Source: PALSA-505 sp036267135
Lineage (GTDB): Bacteria > Actinomycetota > Actinomycetes > Streptosporangiales > Streptosporangiaceae
DNA length: 64,000 bases
NCBI GenBank assembly: GCA_036267135.1
Contig: DATAWQ010000057.1
Location: forward strand, 1 to 64,000
Direction of reading: 5' to 3'
This document shows positions 24,099 to 33,956 of this stretch, piece after piece. The stretch's first letter is position 1. The number at the start of each line of letters is the position of its first letter. The translations under genes were made by a program, and so were the position numbers. Below the pieces are notes generated by a model, which saw nothing but the letters and a program-made list of their open reading frames with translations, was not told the DNA's origin and ran no database searches.

Positions 24099-25526
24099 TT
24101 AGCTTGAGATTTGGTGTTGCGCGTTGCTGGGGTCCAGAGCGGGCCCCTGGGGGATCAGCTGGGCCACCTCGGCGGGCAGCAGGGTCTGCTGCCGAGGCAG
24201 GGTGTAACCAAGCATCGCGGCTACGTTCCGTGACGCCAGGCCGTACCTGAGCCCGCCCGTGAGCAGGAAGTAGCTGGAAACGACCGGTGCCTGCCCGGCG
24301 CCCGCGGCCGGCTGGGTGCCCCCCAGCACACCGATCAGGGCGCCCGTCCCGGGCGGGAGCGCGACCTGGTTGACCCCACCCGAGCCGTTCGTGGCCACGC
24401 CGTTGGACGGCACGGAGCCACCCACCGTCACCTGCGGACCGGACGGCGCGACCGTGGCCGAGCCGCCGTACACCACGCACAGCGGGGTGGTGGAGTTGTA
24501 GGGGACCACCCTCGGCATCCGCGTGGGCAGGCCGTTGGTCGGCAGGCTGCCCGGCACACTGTCACCTGCGGCGGCCGACGGGTTCACCGTGCCCGGCGTC
24601 GCCTGGTTCGGGGCCGCGTTCAGCAGTTCGGCCTGGACCTGCGTGATCTTCTCCAGCTTGCCGTCGCTGAGCATGACGTAGGACTGCTGTGGAGCGCCGG
24701 GCGCGGCGCTGGTGGTGAACACCTGGCCCACCTTGGCCGAGCCACCGCCCGGGCCGCTGACGGTCGCGCCGAAGCCCGATATCGAGGGCGGCGCGAAGGA
24801 CGAACTCTCCGGGAACGCGTTCAGCCAGGCCGCGGGCATGCTCTCCGGTTGCTGTGTGGTGTCCAGCGCGGTCAGGACGTTCCGCTGCTCCTTGGCCGGG
24901 ATGGGCATGCGCTCACCGTTCCAGATCAGCCACTGCGGCCCGCCCGCCCGGACCAGCAGAGCGCTGCCCGCCGACAGGGCCCGCCCGCCGACCCGGTGCC
25001 CGCCCACCAGCGTGGTGATCTGGCGCTGCTGGAGGGTGCCGGGGATGGTCTGCGACTGCACACAGACTGACCACGGCGACCCGACGAGCATGCTGGACCC
25101 GGGCAGCCCCTGGGGCAGCCCGGGAATCCCGATCAGCGGCCCGCGCGGGTAGCCGGCCAGCGACGCCTGGCTGACCGTCCGCTGATTGGGGCTCGAGGTG
25201 CCGAGCGCGAGCCGGGCCGAGGCGTAGTTCAGCACCGGGCACAGCCTCTTGCCGCCGTGCTGGCACCAGATATAGGGCGTGCCCGTCTGGCTGTCGATGA
25301 TGAGCGTTCCCGCGGCGGTGAGGCCGGTGGCCTTACCCGGGGCGACGAGTCCCCAGATACCGAAGACCGCGACGACGATCACCGTCACCAGCACGCTGCT
25401 GAACATGCCCACGTTCAGCCGCCGCAGCGGGCGGTCGGGCGGGTCGGGTTCGGCTTGGAGCAGCGCGAGGGCGGCCCGCTGGGTCATCAGCCGGTGGGCC
25501 TGGAGCAGGTCTTTGCGGTTCTGCAT
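24099..25526 (-). CDS. eccB: Type VII secretion protein EccB
   Basis: 475 residues. It begins MQNRKDLLQAHRLMTQRAALALL, then one membrane helix (about 41-62), then a long extracytoplasmic domain with TLIIDSQTGTPYIWCQHGGKRLCPVLNYASARLAL, a hallmark of EccB, and its cysteine pair. EccB is a structural part of the ESX membrane complex. It starts 8 bp after eccD and is part of the minus-strand group eccD-eccB. Confidence 0.95.
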   Translation of the reverse strand: MQNRKDLLQAHRLMTQRAALALLQAEPDPPDRPLRRLNVGMFSSVLVTVIVVAVFGIWGLVAPGKATGLTAAGTLIIDSQTGTPYIWCQHGGKRLCPVLNYASARLALGTSSPNQRTVSQASLAGYPRGPLIGIPGLPQGLPGSSMLVGSPWSVCVQSQTIPGTLQQRQITTLVGGHRVGGRALSAGSALLVRAGGPQWLIWNGERMPIPAKEQRNVLTALDTTQQPESMPAAWLNAFPESSSFAPPSISGFGATVSGPGGGSAKVGQVFTTSAAPGAPQQSYVMLSDGKLEKITQVQAELLNAAPNQATPGTVNPSAAAGDSVPGSLPTNGLPTRMPRVVPYNSTTPLCVVYGGSATVAPSGPQVTVGGSVPSNGVATNGSGGVNQVALPPGTGALIGVLGGTQPAAGAGQAPVVSSYFLLTGGLRYGLASRNVAAMLGYTLPRQQTLLPAEVAQLIPQGPALDPSNAQHQISS

Positions 25527-25534
25527 CGGTCAGG

Positions 25535-26932
25535 TCAGCCCGACAAGCCGCGGATATAGCTGTACAGGCCGGCTACCCCGAGCGCGATCGGGATGATGCT
25601 GATCACCAGCATGATGTCCACCACCTCGCCCGCCCGCCCCCAGAACGGGGAAGGCCGGTGCGCGGGCAGCCACGCTCCCGCACCGATCAGGATGGCCGCC
25701 ACGATGATCATCAGGGGCAGGACGAGCGCGATGATCCTGGATTGGGGCAGCGTCAGCGCGGCGCCCGCGGCGAGCAGGACGAGACCGCCGTAGCCGGGGA
25801 TCTGCAGCCAGAGCCGCTGAGCACGGCCGCGGACGATACGCGAGCGGAGCAGCAGGGCGCAGCCGAGCACGCCGCACATCAGCCGGGCGAGCCAGCCAGG
25901 GTCGAGGGCCAGCGCGATCTCGGCCAGGGCCCCGATCAGGCCGATGCCGGACACCACGCCGGTGACCACGCGGTCGGCCGCCGCGGTCCGCTCCAGGGTT
26001 TCACCGCCATCCACGGTGAGGCTGTCCCGCCTGAGTTCGTCCGCGTCGCGGGGCACCGGTGGCAGGCTCAGCCGCGATACCCGGAAGGCGATGGTCGGGA
26101 TCAGCGGGGTCAGCGCGAGCGCCACGGCGGCGGCCACCGCGGCCGCGCCGGCCAGGCCGACACGGGTGAAGGCGTCGTCAACCCAGGCCCCGCCGGCCGC
26201 CAGCAGCGCCGCGCCCGCGGCGCCAAGGAACACAGGGACCCCATCGGCGACGACCGCGGCGGCCAGCGTGGCGGCGAGCAGCACCGCGGCGAACCCGGAC
26301 AGCAGTTCCAGCGAGCCGAGGTGCCCCAGCGTCAGCGACCTGGCCGGCCCGAGCAGCCCGGCGAGGAAGGCGTAGGGCAAGGCCACATACCCCAGGGCCG
26401 CGCCCACCCCCGCGTCACCAGCGGCCCGCGATATCGCCGCCGCGGCGGCGAGCAGCACGAGGGCGACCACCCCGGCCACGATGGAGGGGGTGACCCAGGT
26501 GGGGCCGGCCAGCAACAGCACACCCGCCCCCGCGGCCAGCGCGCCGACGCCGGCGCCGAGCGCGACCCGGCGCGTCTCCCTGGGCCCCCACCGGTCCGGC
26601 CGCTCGCCGACACCCGACGCGATCACGTCCGCCACGTCGTCGAAAGCGAGCTCGGGCAGTTGCGCCTTGCGCGGGTACAGGTAGATCAGTTCGCCGTCGC
26701 GGAGCCCGGCCTGGAACGGTGTGGCGTCCGGGGCGAAGGGGGCCTGGCCGAGGCGCTGCAGTACCCAGCCACCAGCCTCCTGGCGGACCGGCGGCTGATC
26801 GAGCCCCGCGTACTTGGCCACGGTGGGGAACAGGTCGGCGAACGAAACGTATACCGGCAGCGCGAGGTCTACCCGCCTGCGCGGGCCCACGATGGTGATC
26901 CGGCAGGTGTCCGTTCCGGTGGCCGGGCTCAT
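25535..26932 (-). CDS. eccD: Type VII secretion integral membrane protein EccD
   Basis: 465 residues: an N-terminal ubiquitin-like cytoplasmic domain (CRITIVGPRRRVDLALPVYVSFADLFPTV ... DGELIYLYPR) followed by about 11 hydrophobic helices. This is the EccD pore/scaffold subunit. GAGGAAGG precedes the ATG. It is divergent from eccC across a 235-bp gap that should carry both promoters; I see no clear operator in it. Confidence 0.95.
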   Translation of the reverse strand: MSPATGTDTCRITIVGPRRRVDLALPVYVSFADLFPTVAKYAGLDQPPVRQEAGGWVLQRLGQAPFAPDATPFQAGLRDGELIYLYPRKAQLPELAFDDVADVIASGVGERPDRWGPRETRRVALGAGVGALAAGAGVLLLAGPTWVTPSIVAGVVALVLLAAAAAISRAAGDAGVGAALGYVALPYAFLAGLLGPARSLTLGHLGSLELLSGFAAVLLAATLAAAVVADGVPVFLGAAGAALLAAGGAWVDDAFTRVGLAGAAAVAAAVALALTPLIPTIAFRVSRLSLPPVPRDADELRRDSLTVDGGETLERTAAADRVVTGVVSGIGLIGALAEIALALDPGWLARLMCGVLGCALLLRSRIVRGRAQRLWLQIPGYGGLVLLAAGAALTLPQSRIIALVLPLMIIVAAILIGAGAWLPAHRPSPFWGRAGEVVDIMLVISIIPIALGVAGLYSYIRGLSG

Positions 26933-27167
26933 TTGCCTTCCTCACAATCCATCCGCCGCACCCATATGCTGCACACTAGCCCGCCAGCCCGAGCCTGCCC
27001 GCTACCGTAGGTAACTCACCACGAGCGGAGCCAGCGGGTTCAATAGTATGGCGGTCAGGCGCCCAAGGGACGCGCCGTTTCGCCTGATCGCCGCCGGGCA
27101 TGCGTGATCACGCAGACGCGGCCGGTAGCAATGCGGGTCAGGCCCGCGGGGAGCAGGAAGGCAGGTC

Positions 27168-30100
27168 GTGGGTAGCGTCATCGTGCGGCGCCAGGAGCGC
27201 CGCGAGGCCCCGGAGTTGCCACGGGGCGAGATCATGCTCGAGCCGCCGCCCGAGATTCCTGAGCCGGTCAACGACGGCATGCAGCAGATGCTCACGTACC
27301 TTCCGATGCTCGCGATGTCGTTCGGCATGGTTGCGATGATGTCTGGCTCTGGCTCCGGCTCGCTGCGCTGGGTGGGCGCCGGCGGCATGGTCGTCGGCAT
27401 GGGTGGCCTGGGCGTGGCCCAGGTCGTCCGCGGCAAGGGCGACCGCAAGCTCAAGCTGAACGGCCAGCGCCGGGACTACCTGCGCTACCTGGGCCAGGTC
27501 CGGCGCAAGGTCCGCCGGGCCGCCGCCGCCCAGCGGGACGCGCTCGAGTGGGCCAACCCGGACCCAGCCGCCCTGTGGTGGGTGGTGGCCGGCGGGGACC
27601 TCGCCAGGGTGTGGGAGCGCCGCCCGGCCGACGCGGACTTCTGCAGCGTCAGGCTGGGCAAGGGCACTCAGCATCTGGCGGTGCGGCTGGTCCCGCCGGA
27701 GACCAAGCCCGTCGAGGATCTCGACCCGTTGTGCGCGGGTGCGCTGCGCCGGTTCGTCAGGGCGCATGCCAGGGTGCCCGACCTGCCGGTCGGCATCTCG
27801 CTGCGCTCGTTCGCCCGGCTGATCCTGGCCGGCGAGCCGGAGGCGACGGCCGGCATGGTCCGCGCCATGATCGCCCAGATCGCGGTGTTCCATTCACCCG
27901 ACGAGGTGCGCATCTGCGTCTGTGCGCCGCCGGAGCGGATCGGACGCTGGCAGTGGATGAAGTGGCTGCCGCACAACCTGCACCCCACCGAGTCCGATGC
28001 GGCAGGCCCGGTGCGCCTGATGGCCAAGAGCCTGTCCCAGCTCGAGGCCATGCTGGGCGCGGAGATCAAGGACAGGCCCAGGTTCATCCCTGGCCGCACC
28101 GAGGTATCGCTGCCCTTCAACGTCGTGATTGTGGACGGCGCGTCCACCGACTACGACCACCAGCTCAGTGAGGCCGGCGTGGACGGGGTCGCCATCATCG
28201 AGCTGACCGAGTCGAGCCCGGGCCCGGCCGATGCCACCGTGCTGCGGCTGGACGTCCACGAAAAGCGGCTCGACATGATTACCAGGGACCGCCTGGGCAA
28301 CGATCAAGCCTCGCAGGTCGGCATGCCCGACTCGCTGTCGGTGGTCGAGGCCGAGGCACTGGCGCGCCAGCTCGCGCCGCTGCGCCCGATGCAGGGCGCA
28401 GCGCCTGGTGAGGACGCGCTGGCCGTGAACACCACGCTGAGCTCGCTGCTGGGCATAGCCAACCCGGAGGCCCTGGACCTGCGGGCGCTGTGGCGCCCGC
28501 GCGCGGCCAGGAACCGGCTGCGGGTGCCGATCGGGGTGACCGCCAGCGGCGCGCCGCTGGAACTGGACATCAAGGAGTCCGCGCAGGGCGGCCTGGGCCC
28601 GCACGGGCTGGTGATCGGCGCGACCGGATCCGGCAAGTCGGAGTTGCTGCGCACGCTCGTGCTCGGCCTCGCGACCACACACAATCCCGAGGCGCTCAAC
28701 TTCGTCCTCGTCGACTTCAAGGGCGGCGCCACGTTCCTCGGACTCGAGCGGCTCGGGCACGTCTCGGCGGTGATCACCAACCTGGAGGAGGAACTCCCAC
28801 TGGTGGACCGCATGCGGGACGCCCTGCACGGCGAACTGGTACGCCGTCAGGAGCTGCTGCGGTCGGCCGGAAACTACGCCTCGGTCCGCGACTACGAGCG
28901 GGACCGCGAGCGGGGCGCGCGGCTGGATCCGCTGCCGACCCTGTTCGTCGTGCTCGATGAGTTCTCCGAACTGCTGTCGGCCAAGCCCGAGTTCATCGAT
29001 CTGTTCGTGATGATCGGCCGGCTGGGGCGTTCGCTCGCCGTACACCTGCTGCTGGCCTCGCAGCGGCTGGAGGAAGGCAGGCTGCGCGGCCTGGACACCC
29101 AGCTTTCCTACCGGGTCGGCCTGCGCACGTTCTCCGCGGGCGAGTCCCGGATCGTGCTGGGCACGCCGGACGCGTACGAGCTGCCCTCCCAGCCTGGCAA
29201 CGGCTACCTGAAGATCGACGTGACCGAGATGACCAGGTTCAAGGCCGCCTACGTGTCCGGTCCTCCCAGCGCCGAGCCGAGCGCGCCGCTGCCCCAGTCA
29301 CGGGTCAAGCCGGTGATCGTTCCGTACGGTCCCGGCTATGTGCGGCCGCAGATCATGCCCGACGCGTCCGGCCGTGGCCCGGAGCTCGCCCCGGCCGACG
29401 GCCCGGGCCGGCGTGACCCGCAGCAGGAAAGCCTGTTCGAGATGGTGATCCGCCAGCTCGCCGGGCAAGGGCAGGCCGCGCATCAAATCTGGCTGCCGCC
29501 GCTGGACGTCCCGCCCAGCCTGGACGAGCTGCTGCCACCGCTAGAGATCAGCCCGGAGTTCGGCTGCACCACCAGGGATACCAACCGGCGGGGCAGGCTG
29601 CAGGTGGTGACCGGGATCGTGGACCGGCCGTTCGAGCAGCGGCGCGATCCGCTCTGGTCGGATCTGTCCGGGTCCGCTGGGCACGTCGGGGTGGCCGGTT
29701 CGCCGCAGAGCGGCAAGTCCACCATGCTGCGAACGGTGATCAGCTCGCTGGCTCTGCTGCACACCCCGCAGGAGGTCCAGATCTACGTGCTCGACTTCGG
29801 CGGCGGCACGGTCAGCAGCCTGGCTGGCCTGCCGCACGTGGGCGGCGTGGCGACCCGGCTGCAGGCCGAGCGGGTCCGGCGCACTGTGGCCGAGGTCAAG
29901 GGGCTGCTGGAACGGCGCGAGCGCGAGTTCAGTGAGCGTGGCATCGAGTCGATCGCCGCCTACCGGCTGCTGCGCGCCGCCGGGGAGTTCAGTGGGGACG
30001 GGTTCGGTGACGTCTTCCTGGTGGTGGACAACTGGCTGACCCTGCGCCAGGACTACGAGCAGATCGAAGCCGACGTCACCGCGCTGGCGGCGCGCGGCCT

Positions 30101-31298
30101 GGGCTACGGCATCCATGTGGTCGCCGCGACCAACAAGTGGTCAGAGTTCAGGCCCGGCATCAGGGACCTGTTCGGCACCAGGTTCGAGCTGCGGCTCGGG
30201 GACCCGTACGAGTCCGAGATGGGCCGGGCGCTGGCCGCGAACGTGCCCGAGCGTTCGCCGGGCCGCGGCCTGACAAAGGACGGCATGCACTTCCTCACCG
30301 CCCTGCCGCGCATCGACGGGCAGTCGTCGCCGGCGAGCTTGCCCGAGGGCGTGCGCAGGCTGATCGAGACCGTCGACGCCGCCTGGCCGGGGCCGCGCGC
30401 ACCCGTGGTGCGGCTGCTGCCCGAAGCGTTCCCCGCGACGCAGTTGCCGGGTCCGGCGCAGACCGGCACCAGGGTGCCGTTCGGGCTCGACGAGAACACG
30501 CTGTCGCCGGTGATGCTGGACTTCTCCAACGACCCGCATTTCGTGGTGTTCGGCGACACCGAATGCGGGAAGTCGAACCTGCTGCGGGTGATCGCCGAGG
30601 CCGTGGTGGCCAGGCAGACCCCCGAGCAGGCGCGGCTCATCGTTATCGACTACCGCCGGTCGCTGCTGGATGTGGCCGACACCGAGCACCGGATCGGCTA
30701 CGCCGCGTCCTCGTCGGCCGCCACGGCGCTGATCGCCGACGCCACCGAGGCGCTGGTCAAGCGGCTGCCCCCGGCCGACCTCACCCCTGCTCAGTTGCGC
30801 AGCCGGTCCTGGTGGAGTGGCTCGGACCTGTATCTGATCGTGGACGACTACGACCTGGTGACCGGCCTGGCCAACCCGCTGCAGCCGCTGATCGACCTGA
30901 TCCCGCAGGCCAGGGACATCGGACTGCACGTGGTGCTAGCCCGCTCGGCGGGCGGGTCCGGTCGCGCCATGTTCGAGCCGGTGCTGCAGCGACTGCGGGA
31001 GATGGGCTCGCCCGCGCTGGTCATGTCCGGCAACAAGGACGAGGGCGTGGTGTTCGGGGTCAAGCCGCAGTCGCTGCCGCCAGGGCGCGGGTACATGTCG
31101 TCACGCCGCGCCGAGCCGATGCTGATGCAGGTCGCGCTGGCCGACGAGGGGGACGGCGCCGCGATCGACGGCGCCGACACCGCCGGGCCGCAATCAGCCG
31201 GGCCAGAATCGGCCGGCCCCGGGCAGCATCCAAATGACCAGGCATCCCCGCCCGCACCGCTCAGCAGGCGGGGCAGGCACAGTGCCCCCAGGCCCTGA
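27168..31298 (+). CDS. eccC: Type VII secretion ATPase EccC (FtsK/SpoIIIE family)
   Basis: 1376 residues from a GTG at 27168 with AGGAAGG upstream. Two hydrophobic segments (about 43-90) anchor it. Three FtsK-type ATPase domains follow, with Walker A at about 482 (GATGSGKSELL), 842 (GSPQSGKST) and 1128 (GDTECGKSN). Walker B of domain 1 is intact (LFVVLDEFSELL), that of domain 2 is altered (VVDNW), and domain 3 has IVDDYD. This single-chain form equals the EccCa-EccCb split of ESX-1. It is the motor that binds WXG100 substrates. The C-terminus has S-A-G-P repeats and ends in a 23-bp tandem repeat. Confidence 0.97.
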   Translation: MGSVIVRRQERREAPELPRGEIMLEPPPEIPEPVNDGMQQMLTYLPMLAMSFGMVAMMSGSGSGSLRWVGAGGMVVGMGGLGVAQVVRGKGDRKLKLNGQRRDYLRYLGQVRRKVRRAAAAQRDALEWANPDPAALWWVVAGGDLARVWERRPADADFCSVRLGKGTQHLAVRLVPPETKPVEDLDPLCAGALRRFVRAHARVPDLPVGISLRSFARLILAGEPEATAGMVRAMIAQIAVFHSPDEVRICVCAPPERIGRWQWMKWLPHNLHPTESDAAGPVRLMAKSLSQLEAMLGAEIKDRPRFIPGRTEVSLPFNVVIVDGASTDYDHQLSEAGVDGVAIIELTESSPGPADATVLRLDVHEKRLDMITRDRLGNDQASQVGMPDSLSVVEAEALARQLAPLRPMQGAAPGEDALAVNTTLSSLLGIANPEALDLRALWRPRAARNRLRVPIGVTASGAPLELDIKESAQGGLGPHGLVIGATGSGKSELLRTLVLGLATTHNPEALNFVLVDFKGGATFLGLERLGHVSAVITNLEEELPLVDRMRDALHGELVRRQELLRSAGNYASVRDYERDRERGARLDPLPTLFVVLDEFSELLSAKPEFIDLFVMIGRLGRSLAVHLLLASQRLEEGRLRGLDTQLSYRVGLRTFSAGESRIVLGTPDAYELPSQPGNGYLKIDVTEMTRFKAAYVSGPPSAEPSAPLPQSRVKPVIVPYGPGYVRPQIMPDASGRGPELAPADGPGRRDPQQESLFEMVIRQLAGQGQAAHQIWLPPLDVPPSLDELLPPLEISPEFGCTTRDTNRRGRLQVVTGIVDRPFEQRRDPLWSDLSGSAGHVGVAGSPQSGKSTMLRTVISSLALLHTPQEVQIYVLDFGGGTVSSLAGLPHVGGVATRLQAERVRRTVAEVKGLLERREREFSERGIESIAAYRLLRAAGEFSGDGFGDVFLVVDNWLTLRQDYEQIEADVTALAARGLGYGIHVVAATNKWSEFRPGIRDLFGTRFELRLGDPYESEMGRALAANVPERSPGRGLTKDGMHFLTALPRIDGQSSPASLPEGVRRLIETVDAAWPGPRAPVVRLLPEAFPATQLPGPAQTGTRVPFGLDENTLSPVMLDFSNDPHFVVFGDTECGKSNLLRVIAEAVVARQTPEQARLIVIDYRRSLLDVADTEHRIGYAASSSAATALIADATEALVKRLPPADLTPAQLRSRSWWSGSDLYLIVDDYDLVTGLANPLQPLIDLIPQARDIGLHVVLARSAGGSGRAMFEPVLQRLREMGSPALVMSGNKDEGVVFGVKPQSLPPGRGYMSSRRAEPMLMQVALADEGDGAAIDGADTAGPQSAGPESAGPGQHPNDQASPPAPLSRRGRHSAPRP

Positions 31299-31358
31299 CG
31301 GGCGCGGCCCCCAGGCCCTGACGGGCGCGGCCCCCAGGCCCTGACGGGCGCGGCCCCC
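31290..31358. repeat. 23-bp tandem repeat across the eccC stop codon
   Basis: Three perfect 23-bp copies start at 31290, 31313 and 31336. The eccC stop (TGA, 31296-31298) lies in the first copy. Each unit contains two small hairpins (GCCC-TGAC-GGGC and GGGC-GCG-GCCC), so the array may also end transcription between the convergent eccC and mycP genes. Confidence 0.92.
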
Positions 31359-31377
31359 AGGCGCCGGGCCGGGTGGA

Positions 31378-32769
31378 TCAGCCCGGGGTCAGCGAACGCG
31401 GACCCCCCTCGGGGCCAGAACCCGGGCCGCGGGCCGGGATCTCCTGGTCGGTCGCCGGGAGGTCATCACCCCAGACCGAACCGGTCTCGTCCGATTTGGT
31501 GCCGAGCGTCCGCACGTCGACCCGGCCGGGCCGCCAGCGCCGCCGTCGTCCGTGCGGCACCGCCAAGGCCACGATCACGACCAGAGCCGCCACCGCGATC
31601 GCGCCGCCGGTGACGCTCACCGCGACCAGCCGGGTGAGCGAATTGCCGTGCGGCACGGGCGGGATGGCCACCGGCTGTGCCTGGGCGGAGGGCGTCGCCG
31701 CCTGCGGTGGCAGCAGCCCGGTGATCGCCTGGACCGGGTTGATCAGACCGGCGCCGCTGCGGTCGCCGATGTTCCCGTCCGCCGTCGAGATGATCCTGCT
31801 GACCACCTGGGCGGCGCTCATGTGCGGGAACGCCGACCGGATCAGCGCGGCCTCGCCAGCGGCGAAGGGCGCCGCGAAGCTCGTGCCGGTGTCGTCGTTG
31901 CTGAAGCCGCCCGGGAAATCGCTCTGGACGTTCTCCCCGGGTGCGACGACCGAGATGGGTGTCTTGCTGGGCGTCTCCTGGGTTACCGCGCCGGTCTGGT
32001 CCACCGCGCCGACCGAGAGCACGCCGGGGTAGGACGCCGGGTAGAACGGGCCCTTGACGATCGTTCCGTTGTTGTCCTGGTCGTTCCCGGCCGCCGCGAC
32101 CACCACCCTGTTCTTGCTAAGCGCGTAGTCGACCGCCGACTGCAGGGCGGGTGTGCTGGGCCCCTGGATGGAAACGTTGATGACCTGCGCGCCGAGGTCG
32201 ACCGCGTCGCGGATGCCGTCAGGGAGCAGGCTCAAGTTAGTCTGGTTCTCGCCCGAGTTGACCTTGATCGACAGAATGTGGGCCGCGGGAGCGACGCCGT
32301 AGAATGGTATCCCCTGGCCCAGCTCGTCGCTGGCCGCGATGATGCTGGCCACCGCGGTGCCGTGACCCACGCAGTCGGCCGGGCCGGTGTTGGTCAGGTC
32401 GCGGTAGCTCGCCCGTCCATCGAGCTGGGGTGTGTACTGCACCCCGCTGTCCACCACCGCGACGGTGACGCCCTTGCCGCGGGTGATGTGCCACACGCTG
32501 CTGAAGTCCAGCGACTGCTGGGCCCACGGCACACCGGACACCTTTCGGGCCGCCTGACCGGGTGTGCCGCCCCCGCAGCCCGCGAACGACGTGGGCATTC
32601 CCGGCGTCGCGGTCAGGGCAGAAGTGGGCGGCGGCGCGTCATGTGATGGCGGCAGCGAGCGGGCCGCCAGGGCGCCTGGGGCGCCGGCCACCAGCACCGC
32701 CGCTACCGCCGGAGCGACCGCCAGCGCTGCCCGTGCCGCCCCCCGCCCGCCTCCCCATTCCCGGCTCAC
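31378..32769 (-). CDS. mycP: Type VII secretion-associated serine protease, mycosin
   Basis: 463 residues: a signal peptide (about 1-36), a subtilisin-type S8 domain with catalytic D107 (VAVVDSGV), H136 (CVGHGTAVAS) and S297 (DDTGTSFAAPFAAG), with the oxyanion Asn in AAAGND, then a Pro/Ala linker, a C-terminal membrane helix (about 379-402) and a basic cytoplasmic tail. This is the mycosin layout; it stabilises the ESX complex and processes substrates. It is convergent with eccC. Confidence 0.96.
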   Translation of the reverse strand: MSREWGGGRGAARAALAVAPAVAAVLVAGAPGALAARSLPPSHDAPPPTSALTATPGMPTSFAGCGGGTPGQAARKVSGVPWAQQSLDFSSVWHITRGKGVTVAVVDSGVQYTPQLDGRASYRDLTNTGPADCVGHGTAVASIIAASDELGQGIPFYGVAPAAHILSIKVNSGENQTNLSLLPDGIRDAVDLGAQVINVSIQGPSTPALQSAVDYALSKNRVVVAAAGNDQDNNGTIVKGPFYPASYPGVLSVGAVDQTGAVTQETPSKTPISVVAPGENVQSDFPGGFSNDDTGTSFAAPFAAGEAALIRSAFPHMSAAQVVSRIISTADGNIGDRSGAGLINPVQAITGLLPPQAATPSAQAQPVAIPPVPHGNSLTRLVAVSVTGGAIAVAALVVIVALAVPHGRRRRWRPGRVDVRTLGTKSDETGSVWGDDLPATDQEIPARGPGSGPEGGPRSLTPG

Positions 32770-32881
32770 TGGCCGCCTCCAGCCCTCGCGCCCGTGCGTG
32801 TGGTGACCACACTAGGACACCCCGGCGGCGCGCACGCACCTGCCGATCACACCTGCCGATCACACGGGCCGGGCGGGAACG

Positions 32882-33820
32882 TCAGGCCCGCGAGTAGAAC
32901 GGCGCGGCGCTCGCCGCCACCGACTCGGCCACCGGATTCGGCTCCGCCTCGCCGGGGAAGGTGACGTCGATGGGGAAGGACGCGTCCTCGGTGGCCAGCG
33001 CCGCCGCCCGCTCCACCGCCTGCGCCGCCGCGTCCTGTGCGGCCGGGTCGGACGGGTTGTCCAGGTCGATCGAGAAGATCAGCCCTTCGCCCCGGCCCGC
33101 CACCGAAAGCCACGCCGTCCGCGCCGCCCTGACCGCGGGCACCCCGCGCAACTGGACGCTGGCCTCGCTGATCAGCCGGGTCGGCTGCCGCGGCGGATGG
33201 CCGACGCGGATGCGCACACCCTCGGCCTGCCCCTGCACCGCGGCCAGGTAGGCCACCCCGGCCGGGTACACCGGCACGCTGGCCTCCGCGCCAGGGTTCA
33301 GCGCGATGCCCAGGTCGGGCGGCAGCGACCTGGCCAGTTCGGCCGCGGGCACGACGACGTGCGGCACCACCGGGGGCGGCACACCGGGGTCGGGGTCGGC
33401 CATGAAGCTGACCAGCCCGGCGGCCGAGGTGAACGCGGGCACGAACTCGCCGCCCAGGTAGGTGACGGTGGGCAACGTCAGCGAGGAGCCGTCGGTCACC
33501 GGGCTGCCGTCGTCGGGCAGCGGAACCCAGAGCCTGCCGTTGCTCAGCACGTCGAGCAGGTCGGGGATCCGGTCGCTGTCGGCGATCGCGGCGGCCAGCG
33601 CGGCGGCGACGGCGTCATCGCTAACCGGGATCGCCGCGGCAGTGTTTCCCGCGGCAGTGTTTCCTGCGGCCGGGTTCCCCATGGCAGTGCTTCCCGTGAC
33701 AGGGTTTCCCGTGACGGGGTCGTCGTGGCTGTCTGGCCCACCGCCGCGGGCACGAGGGACTCGCTGCTCGGCGTTGAACCGAAGACCGGCCTGCGGGCCG
33801 GAGCTTGTCGGCATCGTCAT
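32882..33820 (-). CDS. sseB: SseB family protein
   Basis: 312 residues from the ATG at 33820, with AAGGA 8 bp upstream; the frame stays open to 33907. The N-terminus has a run of degenerate five-residue repeats (G-N-T-A-A type, about residues 33-62). A domain containing RLWVPLPDDG ... TYLGGEFVPAFTSAAGLVSF follows, then a second domain ending in SIDLDNP...PFYSRA. This two-domain layout matches enhanced serine sensitivity protein SseB of actinobacteria, whose biochemical role is unclear. It is divergent from the acVLRF1 gene and next to mycP. Confidence 0.8.
   Translation of the reverse strand: MTMPTSSGPQAGLRFNAEQRVPRARGGGPDSHDDPVTGNPVTGSTAMGNPAAGNTAAGNTAAAIPVSDDAVAAALAAAIADSDRIPDLLDVLSNGRLWVPLPDDGSPVTDGSSLTLPTVTYLGGEFVPAFTSAAGLVSFMADPDPGVPPPVVPHVVVPAAELARSLPPDLGIALNPGAEASVPVYPAGVAYLAAVQGQAEGVRIRVGHPPRQPTRLISEASVQLRGVPAVRAARTAWLSVAGRGEGLIFSIDLDNPSDPAAQDAAAQAVERAAALATEDASFPIDVTFPGEAEPNPVAESVAASAAPFYSRA
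33636..33725 (-). repeat. Six degenerate 15-bp repeats in the sseB N-terminus
   Basis: Six 15-bp units (33636, 33651, 33666, 33681, 33696 and 33711) of the type gcggcagtgtttccc encode the repeated G-N-T/P-A/V-A/T pentapeptide. The first two units differ by one base, the rest have drifted. Confidence 0.88.
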
Positions 33821-33956
33821 TGGATTGTTCCTTGCCCAATCGTGGTCGCCTGCTGTGGACACGGCAGGCGATCGCCCCGTCCGGGCGCGCGGACGGCGGG
33901 TGCGCACGCCGGGTAACTTCTCGCTTCGGATAGTAAACGGTCGGAGGCTCTGTGTA

